In this document: piece by piece, positions 52,808 to 62,340 of the stretch
How positions within the stretch are numbered: the stretch's first letter is position 1
How the letters are laid out: each line of letters opens with the position of its first letter
DNA from: CAWBRT01 sp963832785
GTDB taxonomy: Bacteria; Acidobacteriota; Terriglobia; Terriglobales; Acidobacteriaceae
DNA: 64,000 nucleotides
Assembly: GCA_963832785.1 (NCBI GenBank)
Contig: CAWHVF010000005.1
Location: forward strand, 1,736,001-1,800,000
Reading direction: 5' to 3'
Made by a program: the position numbers and the translations under genes
The notes under the pieces: model-generated
Seen by the model: only the letters and a program-made list of their open reading frames with translations
Databases searched by the model: none
What the model was told of the DNA's origin: nothing

Positions 52808-52835
52808 TTGAAAATTCTGTCGATGCATATATAAT
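52808..52835 (+). promoter_or_regulatory. Strong sigma70-like promoter of the exopolysaccharide locus
   Basis: TTGAAA (52808-52813) and a perfect TATAAT (52830-52835) are separated by 16 bases. The predicted transcript starts near 52842, about 390 bases before the antiterminator gene. Confidence 0.8.
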
Positions 52836-52841
52836 CGCTGG

Positions 52842-53228
52842 CATTAGCAACCAGAGTTTATTTGGCGCCGGGTGTCCCAGCCGCACCCAGACCCTTCTCT
52901 CTGAGGCACCGTGGGAGATGTCTCGGTGCGGCAGGCGCAGCTATACCCGACACAATTTCATAGATGGCGGTCCTCAATCTGAGTGATGTCTTAGGGTGGC
53001 AGATGCAGGTGCACGCTTGCGCAAAAGACGAACGCCATGCCGCAACACGTTTGCATCGGACTGAACACTAGCATTGTATTAGGAGCTTTTCGCCTGCTTG
53101 ATTAAGGCTATTTCTTAAGTTACGGCGGCAGCTTGGAATTGTAAGCTGGAAGCCCAGGTAGCGAGTGCTTGCTTTGCAATTTACTGAGGGTTGCCCTCGG
53201 GGCCGCCTGCGGACGGAATCAGTGAGAT
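52842..53228 (+). ncRNA. Long structured 5' leader upstream of the NusG-like gene
   Basis: There are about 390 noncoding bases between promoter and gene. Hairpins include GGGTG/CACCC (52870-52888), GCACCG/CGGTGC (52906-52929) and GAGGG-TTG-CCCTC near the start codon. Leaders of UpxY/RfaH/LoaP-controlled polysaccharide operons often contain recruitment or attenuation signals. No known riboswitch class is recognised. Confidence 0.4.
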
Positions 53229-53834
53229 GTGGAAAATCTCCTGCGAAGAGGGAAAGGCGAAGCTTTGTCTCAAATACCCACTCCGAGCGCAGTTGCGCGG
53301 CCGCAGCCGTGGCAGGGAGACTTGAGCTTCAATTGGTACGCCGTCTATACCGCTCCTTGCCATGAAAAGCAGGTCGCTGAGCATCTGAAAGTCCGGGAAA
53401 TCGAGCATTACCTGCCCCTCTATCGCTCGACGCGGCGGTGGCGCAACCGTTCTATAGTCACCCTGGAGTTGCCGCTGTTTCCAGGCTACGTCTTTGTGCA
53501 CACGTGGCGCGCCGACCGGGCAAAGATTCTAGGTGTTCCCGGAATTCTTTCGATCGTCGGCACCAGCCGAGGGGCGACGCCATTACCGGCAATTGAGATC
53601 GAATCCATGCGTAATGGCCTGTGCCTGCACAATGCCAAGCCGCATCCATTCCTGAATGTCGGTGAACGCGCCCGGATTTGCCGGGGCGCCCTGGCCGGCA
53701 TGGAAGGCGTGGTTCTACGCCGCAAGAGCTGCACCCGTATCGTGCTCACGCTGGATCTGATTATGAAGAGTATCGTCGTCGAAATCGACGCATCCGACCT
53801 GGTGCCCATCCCCCGATCCTCTGATCTACAGTAG
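53229..53834 (+). CDS. NusG-like transcription antiterminator (UpxY/RfaH type)
   Basis: This 201-residue protein has a NusG N-terminal domain (NWYAVYTAPCHEKQVAEHL, HYLPLYRSTRRW, LPLFPGYVFVH) and a C-terminal KOW-type barrel (VGERARICRGALAGMEGVVLRR). Specialised NusG paralogues of this size sit at the head of polysaccharide operons and let RNA polymerase read through the long operon. The GTG start at 53229 has no clear ribosome site; a TTG near 53267 preceded by GGGAAAGGCG is an alternative that would drop a non-conserved N-terminus. It is followed by the TetR gene at 44 bases. Confidence 0.9.
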   Translation: MENLLRRGKGEALSQIPTPSAVARPQPWQGDLSFNWYAVYTAPCHEKQVAEHLKVREIEHYLPLYRSTRRWRNRSIVTLELPLFPGYVFVHTWRADRAKILGVPGILSIVGTSRGATPLPAIEIESMRNGLCLHNAKPHPFLNVGERARICRGALAGMEGVVLRRKSCTRIVLTLDLIMKSIVVEIDASDLVPIPRSSDLQ

Positions 53835-53878
53835 CTTTGTCCTCATAGTAATTACAGCTGCAATTACCAGGAACTGTC

Positions 53879-54478
53879 ATGTCGCACCATGAAATCGCAG
53901 ATACGAGGCGGCGAATCATTGAGTCGGCGGCCAATCTGTTCTCAAAGAGCGGATATAACGGAGCCAGTACGCGCGATATTGCTCTGGGGGCTCAGATCAA
54001 TGAGACAACAATGTTCCGCCATTTTGCCCGTAAACGGGATCTCTACTTCGCTGTCCTGGACTCAAGATTGCGGAAACTGCGGTTGCGTGGAGATCTCCTG
54101 GCGGAGCTCGCCGCAGCCCGCGACGCCAACGCTGCCCTGGCAGCCACATTTGAGTTGATCGCCGCCACGCTGTTGGAGGAACGCGACCTGCTTCGATTGT
54201 TACAGTTCAGTTGGCTGGAACTGGGCAAAGAGTTCGAGCCTTTGCTGCGCCGGCACGTTCACGAATTGATCGAGGTAATTACCAGTTATCTTCAACCATG
54301 GATCGACAAAGGCCAGATCCAGTGTTCAAATCCTAGAATTATCATCCTGACTTTTGTTGCCATTATATTAACCCACCAGTCCCTGTTTGCGGTGCTTTCT
54401 GAGGAGTTACCTGGCGGAGCTAAAACTGGGGATGCACAAGCTGATGTTTTTAAGATAATTACTAGGGTGATAAGCTGA
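53879..54478 (+). CDS. TetR/AcrR-family transcriptional regulator
   Basis: This 199-residue repressor has an N-terminal helix-turn-helix (RRRIIESAANLFSKSGYNGASTRDIALGAQINETTMFRHFARKRDLYFAVL) and a helical ligand domain with hydrophobic helices toward the C-terminus (IIILTFVAIILTHQSLFAVL). The ligand is unknown. It lies between the antiterminator and the polysaccharide genes and may regulate the locus. The start ATG 53879 follows AGGAACTGTC. Confidence 0.9.
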   Translation: MSHHEIADTRRRIIESAANLFSKSGYNGASTRDIALGAQINETTMFRHFARKRDLYFAVLDSRLRKLRLRGDLLAELAAARDANAALAATFELIAATLLEERDLLRLLQFSWLELGKEFEPLLRRHVHELIEVITSYLQPWIDKGQIQCSNPRIIILTFVAIILTHQSLFAVLSEELPGGAKTGDAQADVFKIITRVIS

Positions 54479-54579
54479 GTACATCCACTTGCGTAATGTT
54501 TACACCTAAGGTTAACCCCTCAAATTACCTATTGCGAACCTAGTCAACCCGGGCTACCATAAGGTCGAGGTACAGCCTT

Positions 54580-54840
54580 ATGACAAACCAGGCAGAAAGG
54601 ACCCTCGCAGATATACTTGAATTGACATCGAATAGCGATCTGTTGCAATCGCAAGACTGGGATGCAATTGCTGCTGAGGCTGTAGACGGTTGCGCCCCTG
54701 CCCAGTACATCGTGGCTGAGGCCTTCGCAAGGCGTGGCGAACTCGGCTGTGCACGGCAATGGTACCGGCGGTCGGCAAGGCAACACTATGGCCCGGCGAT
54801 GTCCAAACTCGCGCAGCTAAAACGGGGATCGGCCGCCTGA
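54580..54840 (+). CDS. Small Sel1-like repeat protein
   Basis: This 86-residue cytoplasmic protein has a C-terminal half (GCAPAQYIVAEAFARRGELGCARQWYRRSARQHYGPAMSKLAQLK) that is a Sel1/TPR-like helical pair with the usual Ala and Tyr pattern. A GAGGT ribosome site lies 9 bases before ATG 54580. Its role is unknown; small Sel1 proteins often bind partners in envelope or polysaccharide systems. Confidence 0.7.
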   Translation: MTNQAERTLADILELTSNSDLLQSQDWDAIAAEAVDGCAPAQYIVAEAFARRGELGCARQWYRRSARQHYGPAMSKLAQLKRGSAA

Positions 54841-55027
54841 AGCTGCTTTTTGTTTCAATCCATTAAACCTCCCCCTGGATTTCTCGTATTTCCACCGCAA
54901 TCACTCCTCACGAGACCTGTCAGCTCGCTGCTTGAGTGCATAAGCCGGGCTTCTCAGGTTGTGCCGGATTTCTGACAATTTATCCTCTCGGGGATAACGA
55001 CAGTCCTCGGCGATATTAGGCGCGAAT

Positions 55028-56944
55028 ATGGCTGAAACAGGCGTTGTTTTGACCGCCTTGCCGCGTAAGCTAGTGCGGGTAATCGGGAAAGTTCCCGAAT
55101 GGTTCTTCACTCGTCAGACGCAGCTCATGCTGGATACGGTCGTGGCGGGACTGGGATGCTTTTCCGCGTATCTGCTGAGATTCGATTTTGATATTCATGC
55201 CGCTTTCGCTTGGCACATGGTGCCGTGGATAGCGTTCGTAGCCATCTTTCGGCCGCTCACGCTGCTTTGCCTCAACGGATACGACTCAACTTGGCGATTC
55301 TTCCATTTGCGGGACGCTACACGCCTGATTTTGCGGGCCTTACCGTTGAGCGCGTTGATGGCAGCGGCGCGGTTGCTCGCGCCTGGCAGCCTCGGCCTGA
55401 GAGCGATGCCCTATAGTGTTGTCGTCCTGGAGCTCGGCTGTTTTGTCATGTTCGCTTCCGGCTTGCGCACATTTAGGCGCATCACCTACGAGGCACGCCT
55501 TCCTTCCGCGCGCCATGTGCCGACGCTGCTGGTGGGCGACGCTTCCTCTCTGGCCAGCGCCATCCGGCATGTGGAACTGTACAGCGACGTAAAACTTGTC
55601 GGGCTGGTGACCGAAGAGGCGACTCTGTTTGGCTTACGCCTGGGCGGGGTTCCAGTGCTCGGCTCTCCGCAGTCGCTGACGCGATTCATGGCCAGCCGCG
55701 GAGTCGAGCTGGTGATCGTGGCGGGCGCTGAGTTGCCCGGCATTAGCGACATCGTGGAAAAGGCGGCGCAGTTCGGTGTGCAGGTGCGGATTTTGCCTTC
55801 GGCGCGTGATCTTCTCGACGGCAGTGTGCGCGTGAGCCGGAACGTCGGGATCGCCGAGATTGCGTCCAAGCACCCCGGCACCCGCAGCGAGGCACACGCC
55901 AGGGTTGTGGGCTGCATGCGCGAACGAATTGCGCTGGTCACCGGCGCAGGCGGATCGATCGGCTCCGAGATCGCGCGGCAGTTGGCAAAGCTGCCCATTG
56001 CAAAACTCGTCGTCCTAGATCACGATGAGAACTCGATTTTCGAGCTGAACGGCGAACTCCAAAGCACGGCCAGGCAACTGGTCCCGATCGTCGGCGACAT
56101 TCGCGATAAAGCGGTGTTGCGTAAGGCATTCTCGGAATACCGCCCGGAAATCGTGTTGCACGCCGCCGCCTATAAACACGTGCCGGTAATGGAAACCAAC
56201 TGCTGTGAAGCGGTGCTCAACAATATCGTCGGCACCCGGCACCTGGTGGACACCGCTATCGAGTTCGGCTGCGAGCGCTTTGTCATGATCTCTACGGACA
56301 AGGCTGTACGCCCCTCGAGTGTGATGGGCGCGACCAAACGTGTGGCGGAAATTCTGGTGCAACAGCGCGCGGAATACGCCTCAGGCGGGAACACCAAATT
56401 TGCCTGCGTCAGGTTCGGTAACGTACTGGGCAGCCGCGGCAGCGTCGCCCCGACGTTCCTGCGGCAGATCGCCGCCGGCGGTCCGGTTACCATAACCCAC
56501 GAAGATATGACGCGTTATTTCATGACCATTCCTCAGGCTGTGCAACTCGTCTTGCAGGCGGCCACCTTGGCCTCCAGCGGCGATGTCTACATGCTGGACA
56601 TGGGCGACCCAGTCAGGATTATCGATTTTGCCAAGGAACTGATACAGCTCTCCGGCCTGCGGCCAGGTAAGGACATCGCGATCAAAGTGGTAGGTATCCG
56701 TCCGGGGGAAAAGCTACACGAACAGCTTTGGAGCGACGACGCCAACGTCACGGCCACGGAGTTTCCCTACGTATTCCGCGTGAGGACGGAGCCGGTGCCC
56801 ACAAGTATCCATCACGGTATAGAAGAGCTGCAACGACTGGCAATGGATCGTACCAGTAACAGGACCATCAAAGAGTTCCTGCACCGATTGCCTATTGATT
56901 ATTCTGAGGAGCTGGCGGCCAAGCTTGCCGTGGCATCAAATTAG
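55028..56944 (+). CDS. CapD/FlaA1-type membrane-bound UDP-sugar epimerase/dehydratase
   Basis: This 638-residue protein has four N-terminal membrane helices (from about residue 35), a Rossmann-like linker domain (HVPTLLVGDASSLASAIRHVE) and a C-terminal extended SDR domain. The NAD motif is TGAGGSIGSEIARQL; YKHVPVMETN and MISTDKAVRPSSVMGATKRVAE hold the catalytic region, with the Met-for-Tyr pattern usual in the long PglF/WbpM-like dehydratases. These make 4-keto-6-deoxy-N-acetyl sugars for surface glycans. It is the first clear sugar gene of the locus, 140 bases before rfbA. Confidence 0.93.
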   Translation: MAETGVVLTALPRKLVRVIGKVPEWFFTRQTQLMLDTVVAGLGCFSAYLLRFDFDIHAAFAWHMVPWIAFVAIFRPLTLLCLNGYDSTWRFFHLRDATRLILRALPLSALMAAARLLAPGSLGLRAMPYSVVVLELGCFVMFASGLRTFRRITYEARLPSARHVPTLLVGDASSLASAIRHVELYSDVKLVGLVTEEATLFGLRLGGVPVLGSPQSLTRFMASRGVELVIVAGAELPGISDIVEKAAQFGVQVRILPSARDLLDGSVRVSRNVGIAEIASKHPGTRSEAHARVVGCMRERIALVTGAGGSIGSEIARQLAKLPIAKLVVLDHDENSIFELNGELQSTARQLVPIVGDIRDKAVLRKAFSEYRPEIVLHAAAYKHVPVMETNCCEAVLNNIVGTRHLVDTAIEFGCERFVMISTDKAVRPSSVMGATKRVAEILVQQRAEYASGGNTKFACVRFGNVLGSRGSVAPTFLRQIAAGGPVTITHEDMTRYFMTIPQAVQLVLQAATLASSGDVYMLDMGDPVRIIDFAKELIQLSGLRPGKDIAIKVVGIRPGEKLHEQLWSDDANVTATEFPYVFRVRTEPVPTSIHHGIEELQRLAMDRTSNRTIKEFLHRLPIDYSEELAAKLAVASN

Positions 56945-57085
56945 CCAAGGTTTGTGACAACGCTGCACATCCTCGCATTAGAGGCTGCGTAGTCAGGTTT
57001 CTGCAATTGTAAAACAGGCCGAGAATGTTCAGGCCGGCGCCTGGCAGTACTGGATTCGGCTCGATTACAAAGAAAGGGGGACGAT

Positions 57086-57985
57086 TTGCGGGGCATAATA
57101 CTGGCCGGCGGCTCGGGGACAAGGCTTCACCCAGTCACACAGTGCATCTCCAAGCAGCTGTTGCCTATCTATGACAAACCCATGATTTACTACCCGCTCA
57201 GCACGCTTATGCTGGTGGGCATTATCGACATTCTCGTCATCTCGACCCCGACGGACACCCCCCGATTTGCCGAGTTGCTCGGCGACGGCTCGCAGTGGGG
57301 GCTGAACCTCAGCTACAAGGTCCAGCCCACCCCCGGCGGACTGGCGCAGGCGTTTCTCATTGGAAAGGATTTTATTGCCGGCGGCTCCTGCTCGCTGGTG
57401 TTGGGCGACAACATCTTCTACGGACAGGATCTGACCAGGATGTTGCGCCGGGCGGCGTCGCGCGAAGCTGGGGCCACCATCTTCGCCTACGCCGTACAAG
57501 ATCCCGAGCGGTACGGAGTGGTCGAATTTGATGAGGCCGGCGAGGCGATAACAATCGAGGAGAAGCCACAGGTCGCGAAATCGCGTTATGCCGTCACCGG
57601 ACTCTACTTCTATGACCGCGACGTGGTGGCCATTGCCGAATCGCTTAAGCCGTCGGCGCGCGGCGAGTTGGAGATCACGGACGTGAACAAGGCGTATCTG
57701 CAGGCACGCCGCCTCCGAGTAGAACTCATGGGCAGAGGCATGGCCTGGCTGGACACGGGAACTTGCGAGACGCTCTTCGAGGCCAGCGTCTTCATTCGCA
57801 CCATCGAACGGCGACAAGGGCTCAAGGTCGCCTGTCCAGAAGAGGTGGCATTACGCAGCGGCTACATCACCGCGGAGCAAATGGAGAAGACAATTGCCGG
57901 CATGCCGCAGACAGCTTACGCCGACTACCTCCGCGTCATCCTGCAGGAGTTCGCGGTCTCGAAGGCGGCCGGAGGCGGGCTGTGA
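57086..57985 (+). CDS. rfbA: Glucose-1-phosphate thymidylyltransferase
   Basis: This 299-residue nucleotidyltransferase makes dTDP-glucose, the first step to dTDP-rhamnose. The signature GIILAGGSGTRLHPVTQCISKQLLPIYDKPMIYYPLSTLML, the VLGDNIFYG metal site and the EKPQVAKSRYAVTGLYFYD segment are complete. The start codon is TTG 57086 with AAAGGGGG upstream. The TGA stop overlaps the rfbC GTG (57982-57985). The usual gene for dTDP-glucose 4,6-dehydratase (rfbB) is not in the window. Confidence 0.96.
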   Translation: MRGIILAGGSGTRLHPVTQCISKQLLPIYDKPMIYYPLSTLMLVGIIDILVISTPTDTPRFAELLGDGSQWGLNLSYKVQPTPGGLAQAFLIGKDFIAGGSCSLVLGDNIFYGQDLTRMLRRAASREAGATIFAYAVQDPERYGVVEFDEAGEAITIEEKPQVAKSRYAVTGLYFYDRDVVAIAESLKPSARGELEITDVNKAYLQARRLRVELMGRGMAWLDTGTCETLFEASVFIRTIERRQGLKVACPEEVALRSGYITAEQMEKTIAGMPQTAYADYLRVILQEFAVSKAAGGGL

Positions 57986-58563
57986 ACGTTGTCTCTTGCG
58001 CCATCCCGGACTTGCTGCAGTTACGCCCAAAGGTATTTTCCGACAGCCGCGGCAGCTTCCTGGAAGCGTACAACGAGCGTACATTTGCCAATCTCGGGCT
58101 GGATGTGCATTTCGTACAGGATAATCTCTCGATTTCCAGGCGCCGCGTCGTGCGCGGACTGCACTACCAGATCCGCCGAGCACAGGGAAAGCTGGTGCAG
58201 GTAGTCTGCGGCGAGGTATTGGACGTCGCCGTCGACCTGCGTCGCGGCTCGCCTACCTTCGGGCGCCATGTGGCCGTTCGCCTTTCCGGAGACGAACATA
58301 ACAGTTTTTGGATACCCCCTGGATTTGCCCACGGATTCTCCGTGCTTAGCGAGGTTGCCTACGTCGCCTACAAGGCAACGGACTTTTACGCTCCCGAGTT
58401 TGAGCGCACAATCCTGTGGAATGATCCCGAGCTGGCGATCTCATGGCCTTGGCAGCCGGCGGAGGTGATAATTTCCGAGAAGGACAAGTGTGGCGTGCGG
58501 TTGCGGGATGCGGAGGTGTATGAAGACCAACCAGTCGCGATGCAGGCTGAGAGACGGCCATGA
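57982..58563 (+). CDS. rfbC: dTDP-4-dehydrorhamnose 3,5-epimerase
   Basis: This 193-residue cupin enzyme is the third step of dTDP-L-rhamnose synthesis. The active-site histidine is in RGLHYQIRRAQGKLVQVVCGEVLDVAVDLR. FWIPPGFAHGFSVLSE and the C-terminal WNDPELAISWP are family features. The GTG start overlaps the rfbA stop by four bases; the longer frame from 57763 lies inside rfbA. Its own stop overlaps the rfbD ATG (58560-58563), so the three genes are translationally coupled. Confidence 0.95.
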   Translation: MNVVSCAIPDLLQLRPKVFSDSRGSFLEAYNERTFANLGLDVHFVQDNLSISRRRVVRGLHYQIRRAQGKLVQVVCGEVLDVAVDLRRGSPTFGRHVAVRLSGDEHNSFWIPPGFAHGFSVLSEVAYVAYKATDFYAPEFERTILWNDPELAISWPWQPAEVIISEKDKCGVRLRDAEVYEDQPVAMQAERRP

Positions 58564-59510
58564 AGTTGCTGATTGTCGGGCACAGGGGGCAGGTTGGCGT
58601 CGAGCTGCAACGCACGCTGGCACCATTAGGAACATTAGCCCTGGCCGATAAGGAATCCGTGGACCTTGCGCAGCCGGACAGCATTCGGCGGCTAATGGCG
58701 CAGACAAGCCCTGACGTAGTGGTGAATGCGGCGGCCTATACAGCCGTGGACAAGGCGGAATCGGAGACCGACCTGGCCTTCGCCATCAACGGCCACGCAC
58801 CTGGAGTCATCGCTGAAGAAACTGCTCGCCGGGGCGGATTGCTGATTCATTACTCTACAGACTACGTGTTCGATGGCAGTAAGCCAGAACCGTGGCTCGA
58901 ATCCGACAAGCCAAATCCATTAAATGTTTATGGAGCGTCGAAATTAGCCGGCGAGCAAGCGGTCGAGGCGGTTGGAGGACGGCACTATATCTTCCGCACA
59001 AGCTGGGTTTATGCTCCCCATGGGGGAAATTTCTTGCGCACAATTGCGCGGCTGGCGCAGGAGCGGGATGAATTACGCATAGTCGATGACCAGGTTGGGG
59101 CGCCTACCTCAGCCCGCATGATTGCCCAAGCAACCTCGCTGGCCATCGCCGGCGCCGTGGATTTGGCGAGCGCCACGGAACGGAGCGGCAGGCCGGCTTA
59201 CGGCTTGTATCACATGACCTGCGCAGGGCAAGTCTCATGGTTCGGCTTCGCCAAAGAGATCGTGGGTTGGATGGCGGCTAATCAACACGGCGGCAAGCTC
59301 GCACGGTGTACGCCCATAAGCGCCTCTGAGTACCGTGCGGCGGCCCGTCGGCCGGCTAATTCATTGCTCTCAAACGCGAAGCTGGCGGCGGCTTTCAGAT
59401 TGCAACTGCCCGATTGGCGAATCGCGCTTCAATGGGTCCTGGAAGAAACAGCAGGGCGTGAGCTCCGCCGGCCGGCGGGTGAAGTAGCCGGATGTTCCAC
59501 GCCGCGGTAA
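58560..59510 (+). CDS. rfbD: dTDP-4-dehydrorhamnose reductase
   Basis: This 316-residue SDR makes dTDP-L-rhamnose. The NADPH motif GHRGQVGVELQRTL, the VVNAAAYTAVDKAESE segment, the HYSTDYVFDG block, the catalytic YGASKLAGE and the RTSWVYAPHGGNFLRTI region are all typical. Its ATG overlaps the rfbC stop. The C-terminal tail after WRIALQWVLEE is slightly longer than usual. It is followed after 6 bases by the stop of the convergent 59517 gene. Confidence 0.95.
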   Translation: MKLLIVGHRGQVGVELQRTLAPLGTLALADKESVDLAQPDSIRRLMAQTSPDVVVNAAAYTAVDKAESETDLAFAINGHAPGVIAEETARRGGLLIHYSTDYVFDGSKPEPWLESDKPNPLNVYGASKLAGEQAVEAVGGRHYIFRTSWVYAPHGGNFLRTIARLAQERDELRIVDDQVGAPTSARMIAQATSLAIAGAVDLASATERSGRPAYGLYHMTCAGQVSWFGFAKEIVGWMAANQHGGKLARCTPISASEYRAAARRPANSLLSNAKLAAAFRLQLPDWRIALQWVLEETAGRELRRPAGEVAGCSTPR

Positions 59511-59516
59511 CCATCC

Positions 59517-62249
59517 TCAGTGCTGGACATTAAATGTTAAATAGGCGCCATTGCTGCAATTAATCCCGGCTTTGGTTATCTTGAGCTGCAACTTGCTTCC
59601 CGCGGCATAGTGCTGAGAGGTCAAGCCGGAATCGAAGTACTGGCTTCCATTGGCCAGGGTCAAAGCCACCGAGCGCACGCCGTCAGTAAGAGAAACTGTA
59701 GGCGGTATAGTACAGCCACTCAAAGCGGCAGAATTAGTGCTCTGCTGTATTTCAAAGCGGGTTACGGTAATTGGCGCAGTGATAGTCCAGGTAGTGAACA
59801 CCGTGCCAAGCGGATAACTGCCGATGGCCTCGGGTAGGAAAGCTGACCAGAGAATCGGGTTGGCCGTCACGCCAGTGCGGCCGGCGGAAGAGCCGCCACT
59901 GGCAGGACCGGCCTGTGCAGACGGTGCTACCGCTGCACTGGCTAGAGGAACCGCGGACCAATCGCCGCTGGCGGAACAGCCACCAGTCTTTGGGCATACC
60001 CAGGCAAATGCTCCCACGCCAGAGGTAGGCGGGCTGCTGTTAAGGACAACGTCGCAGTAGTTCCAACCGCCGCTATTCGGGGGTTGCGACAGCGCATAAA
60101 CACGGCAGCGGCGGCCGGTGGTGGGAGCTGTTCCCAGATAAAAACCATTGGGCATCCAGGCAGCCGGCTTTGTTCCCTGGGTGATGGATGTGGCAATTGT
60201 CCATGTATCGCCTTTGGTGTGACCGGTGTTCGCCGCCCAGATGATTTGGACGCCATGGTCAAGCGTATTGGCGCTCTTGCCATCTGCAATTGGCGCCATC
60301 GGCTTGCAATTACTGTAGAGGTTCGGTTGAACGTTGAAGCTGGCTTTGTATTGCCAGCTATCGGGTTTGCCGCTGGCGCAAATCCTGACGGTATAAGTGC
60401 CTGCAGGTCCGGGCTGAAGAGCTCCGCCGCTGCTGGCGTCGTTGAGTCCACCGCTGCCGTTATAGACCGGCTTGGCGATGGACCCGGACCATCCAGCCTC
60501 GACGGTGTCGAGATCGCCGAGCAACAGAGAATAGTTCAGGCAGCCGGCGGCATCGCCTGGGCTTCCCGAGCGAAATCCCCACCACCCGCTGTTGCCATAG
60601 TAGCCGGCGCAGGGCTTGGCGCCGCCGGATGAAGTATGCCGCAGTTCAGTAGTGTGATAGAAGCTGTTCGAGGCACCGTTGTTGATTAACTGTAGGGCGG
60701 TATTAGTATCAGCGCCACTAGTTGAGGCCAGGCCGGCAATCACATTTCCCAGTGTAAGAGATGTCTTGCCTGCCGGCGGCTTAGAGGCCCATAGGGGGGT
60801 TGTGTGAAACAGGCCGCTGTTGTAGCCGGCCTTCGAGTCCTGCGCTCCGCCAAAAGTGGCCAGAATATTGCCGCCGTATGTCCCCGATCCTTCATCGAAC
60901 GGAATCACCAGGGTTCTGCCGCTGTAATGCGAAGGGGGCTGGTCGCTTTCCGCATAGGTACCATAAAACTGATTTTGGCCTGAATAGGTGGTGCTATTGA
61001 AGGAGCCCAGGCCGTTCGCCTGCGTAAATGGAGAATAATGCTGGTTGCCCAAAAAACTGGCGTCTTTTAGGCCCCAACCTTGATTCGAGCTGGCCTTGAT
61101 GCCGTGCGTCTGGTTGGCATTTGAGTCAGCGCCCTGGAAGTGAAAGCCATTACCGCGGTTGGCTACGGCATCCACGAAGTCCAGCTTACCAAGGTCGCAG
61201 TTCCCGGCCCCGCCATGTATATGAGCGAAAGAGTTGCAGTAAAATCCGTGGCGGGCAAAGCCTTTGATGACGACGTTCTGGATAAGATAATGGGGCGCCT
61301 CCATTTCAATGCCGTCGCTGGTACCTATCGGTTGCGTCTGATTGCACTTCGGACAGGTAATGTCAAGGGCGACGCCGCCGGCATTGATTGTCCAGGCATC
61401 ATCGATCGTATGGCCTGTCGACGCCGCCCAGGTTATCTTGACACCGTTGTCGATGGTGTTGGCCGCGCGCGGCCCGGCCATTGGCGTACAAGGACTGTAA
61501 GTTACGGGCGGAAGGCCAGTATAGTAGCCTCCGGGGAAGTCCCGGCGGAAGGGATAATACCCCCATTGGTAACCGTCCCAAGTGCCGGTAGAGCAGATTT
61601 TCACAATGTAGGTGCCGCCTTGGTCCCTTGCGGTCCCGGTCGGCAGATGGATCATCGGACCGCTAGCCGTGGCATCGTTCAAACCGATCGTGCCTGATTC
61701 AGTAGAGTTGTTGAAATCATGCGGCCAATAGATCGCGGCACCTAGTCGATTGCGGCCCACGGCCTGCCACTCGTCGCCGCCCCACAAAACCAGATTCTTC
61801 ACATGTACGTCTATCGTCTCCAGGTTGTGGGCGGTGATGCCTGACACGCCAGGCGCGAAACAAAGGATATCGCCGACCCCAAAAGTTTCGGTAACAGTGC
61901 CCTCCAGCCATATAGAATTGCCGACGATGTGTATGGGCTGAGTAAAGAAATAATCACAGCCCGCGACTATGTTCGTAGTTTTCGGAAAGAAATATTTCTT
62001 GAAGGGCTGCAGGCACGCCGACAACGCCTGTGAATCATCATGGCAGTTGGCGCCGGCGGTTCCGGGGCGGCAATTCGCTCCCGCACCTTTAAGTCCGCAG
62101 TCGGCGATCACGTCCACAAAGTCGCTTCTGCTTTGCAGTCTGTTGGCCGTAGACGCGGTTAAAGCCTTGCTGGAGCCCGGGATCTGGGCCCAGCTTTGAC
62201 TACCAGCAATCAGGATCACCAGGAAGATATTCGAGATTAGCCTGCTCAT
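59517..62249 (-). CDS. Secreted pectin-lyase-like (right-handed beta-helix) protein with two GTYxVxIC modules
   Basis: This 910-residue protein has a signal peptide (MSRLISNIFLVILIAGSQSWAQ) from ATG 62249 (CAGGAGGAG upstream). The N-terminus (DDSQALSACLQPFKKYFFPKTTNIVAGCDYFFTQPIHIVGNSIWLEGTV) is the start of a pectate-lyase-3/tailspike-type beta-helix. Two copies of a module follow GTY(I/T)V(K/R)IC and end in ANTxDxGVxIxWAAxTGHTxxDxWTI, at about 61395-61620 and 60190-60400. This text resembles tail-associated phage modules. It lies inside the polysaccharide locus on the opposite strand, 91 bases before the export gene, so a glycan-binding or depolymerising role is plausible. Confidence 0.75.
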   Translation of the reverse strand: MSRLISNIFLVILIAGSQSWAQIPGSSKALTASTANRLQSRSDFVDVIADCGLKGAGANCRPGTAGANCHDDSQALSACLQPFKKYFFPKTTNIVAGCDYFFTQPIHIVGNSIWLEGTVTETFGVGDILCFAPGVSGITAHNLETIDVHVKNLVLWGGDEWQAVGRNRLGAAIYWPHDFNNSTESGTIGLNDATASGPMIHLPTGTARDQGGTYIVKICSTGTWDGYQWGYYPFRRDFPGGYYTGLPPVTYSPCTPMAGPRAANTIDNGVKITWAASTGHTIDDAWTINAGGVALDITCPKCNQTQPIGTSDGIEMEAPHYLIQNVVIKGFARHGFYCNSFAHIHGGAGNCDLGKLDFVDAVANRGNGFHFQGADSNANQTHGIKASSNQGWGLKDASFLGNQHYSPFTQANGLGSFNSTTYSGQNQFYGTYAESDQPPSHYSGRTLVIPFDEGSGTYGGNILATFGGAQDSKAGYNSGLFHTTPLWASKPPAGKTSLTLGNVIAGLASTSGADTNTALQLINNGASNSFYHTTELRHTSSGGAKPCAGYYGNSGWWGFRSGSPGDAAGCLNYSLLLGDLDTVEAGWSGSIAKPVYNGSGGLNDASSGGALQPGPAGTYTVRICASGKPDSWQYKASFNVQPNLYSNCKPMAPIADGKSANTLDHGVQIIWAANTGHTKGDTWTIATSITQGTKPAAWMPNGFYLGTAPTTGRRCRVYALSQPPNSGGWNYCDVVLNSSPPTSGVGAFAWVCPKTGGCSASGDWSAVPLASAAVAPSAQAGPASGGSSAGRTGVTANPILWSAFLPEAIGSYPLGTVFTTWTITAPITVTRFEIQQSTNSAALSGCTIPPTVSLTDGVRSVALTLANGSQYFDSGLTSQHYAAGSKLQLKITKAGINCSNGAYLTFNVQH

Positions 62250-62340
62250 TATGCTCCTCCTGAGAAACTCTAATGCTACTCTCATGCCAGACTCGCCCAG
62301 GGTTCAGGACGCGGTCCGGCATGTTATCCCGAGGTTGGAA

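Noticed and set aside
59517..62249. Prophage tail gene
   Set aside because: No other phage genes nearby, and it has a bacterial signal peptide; only its modules look phage-like.
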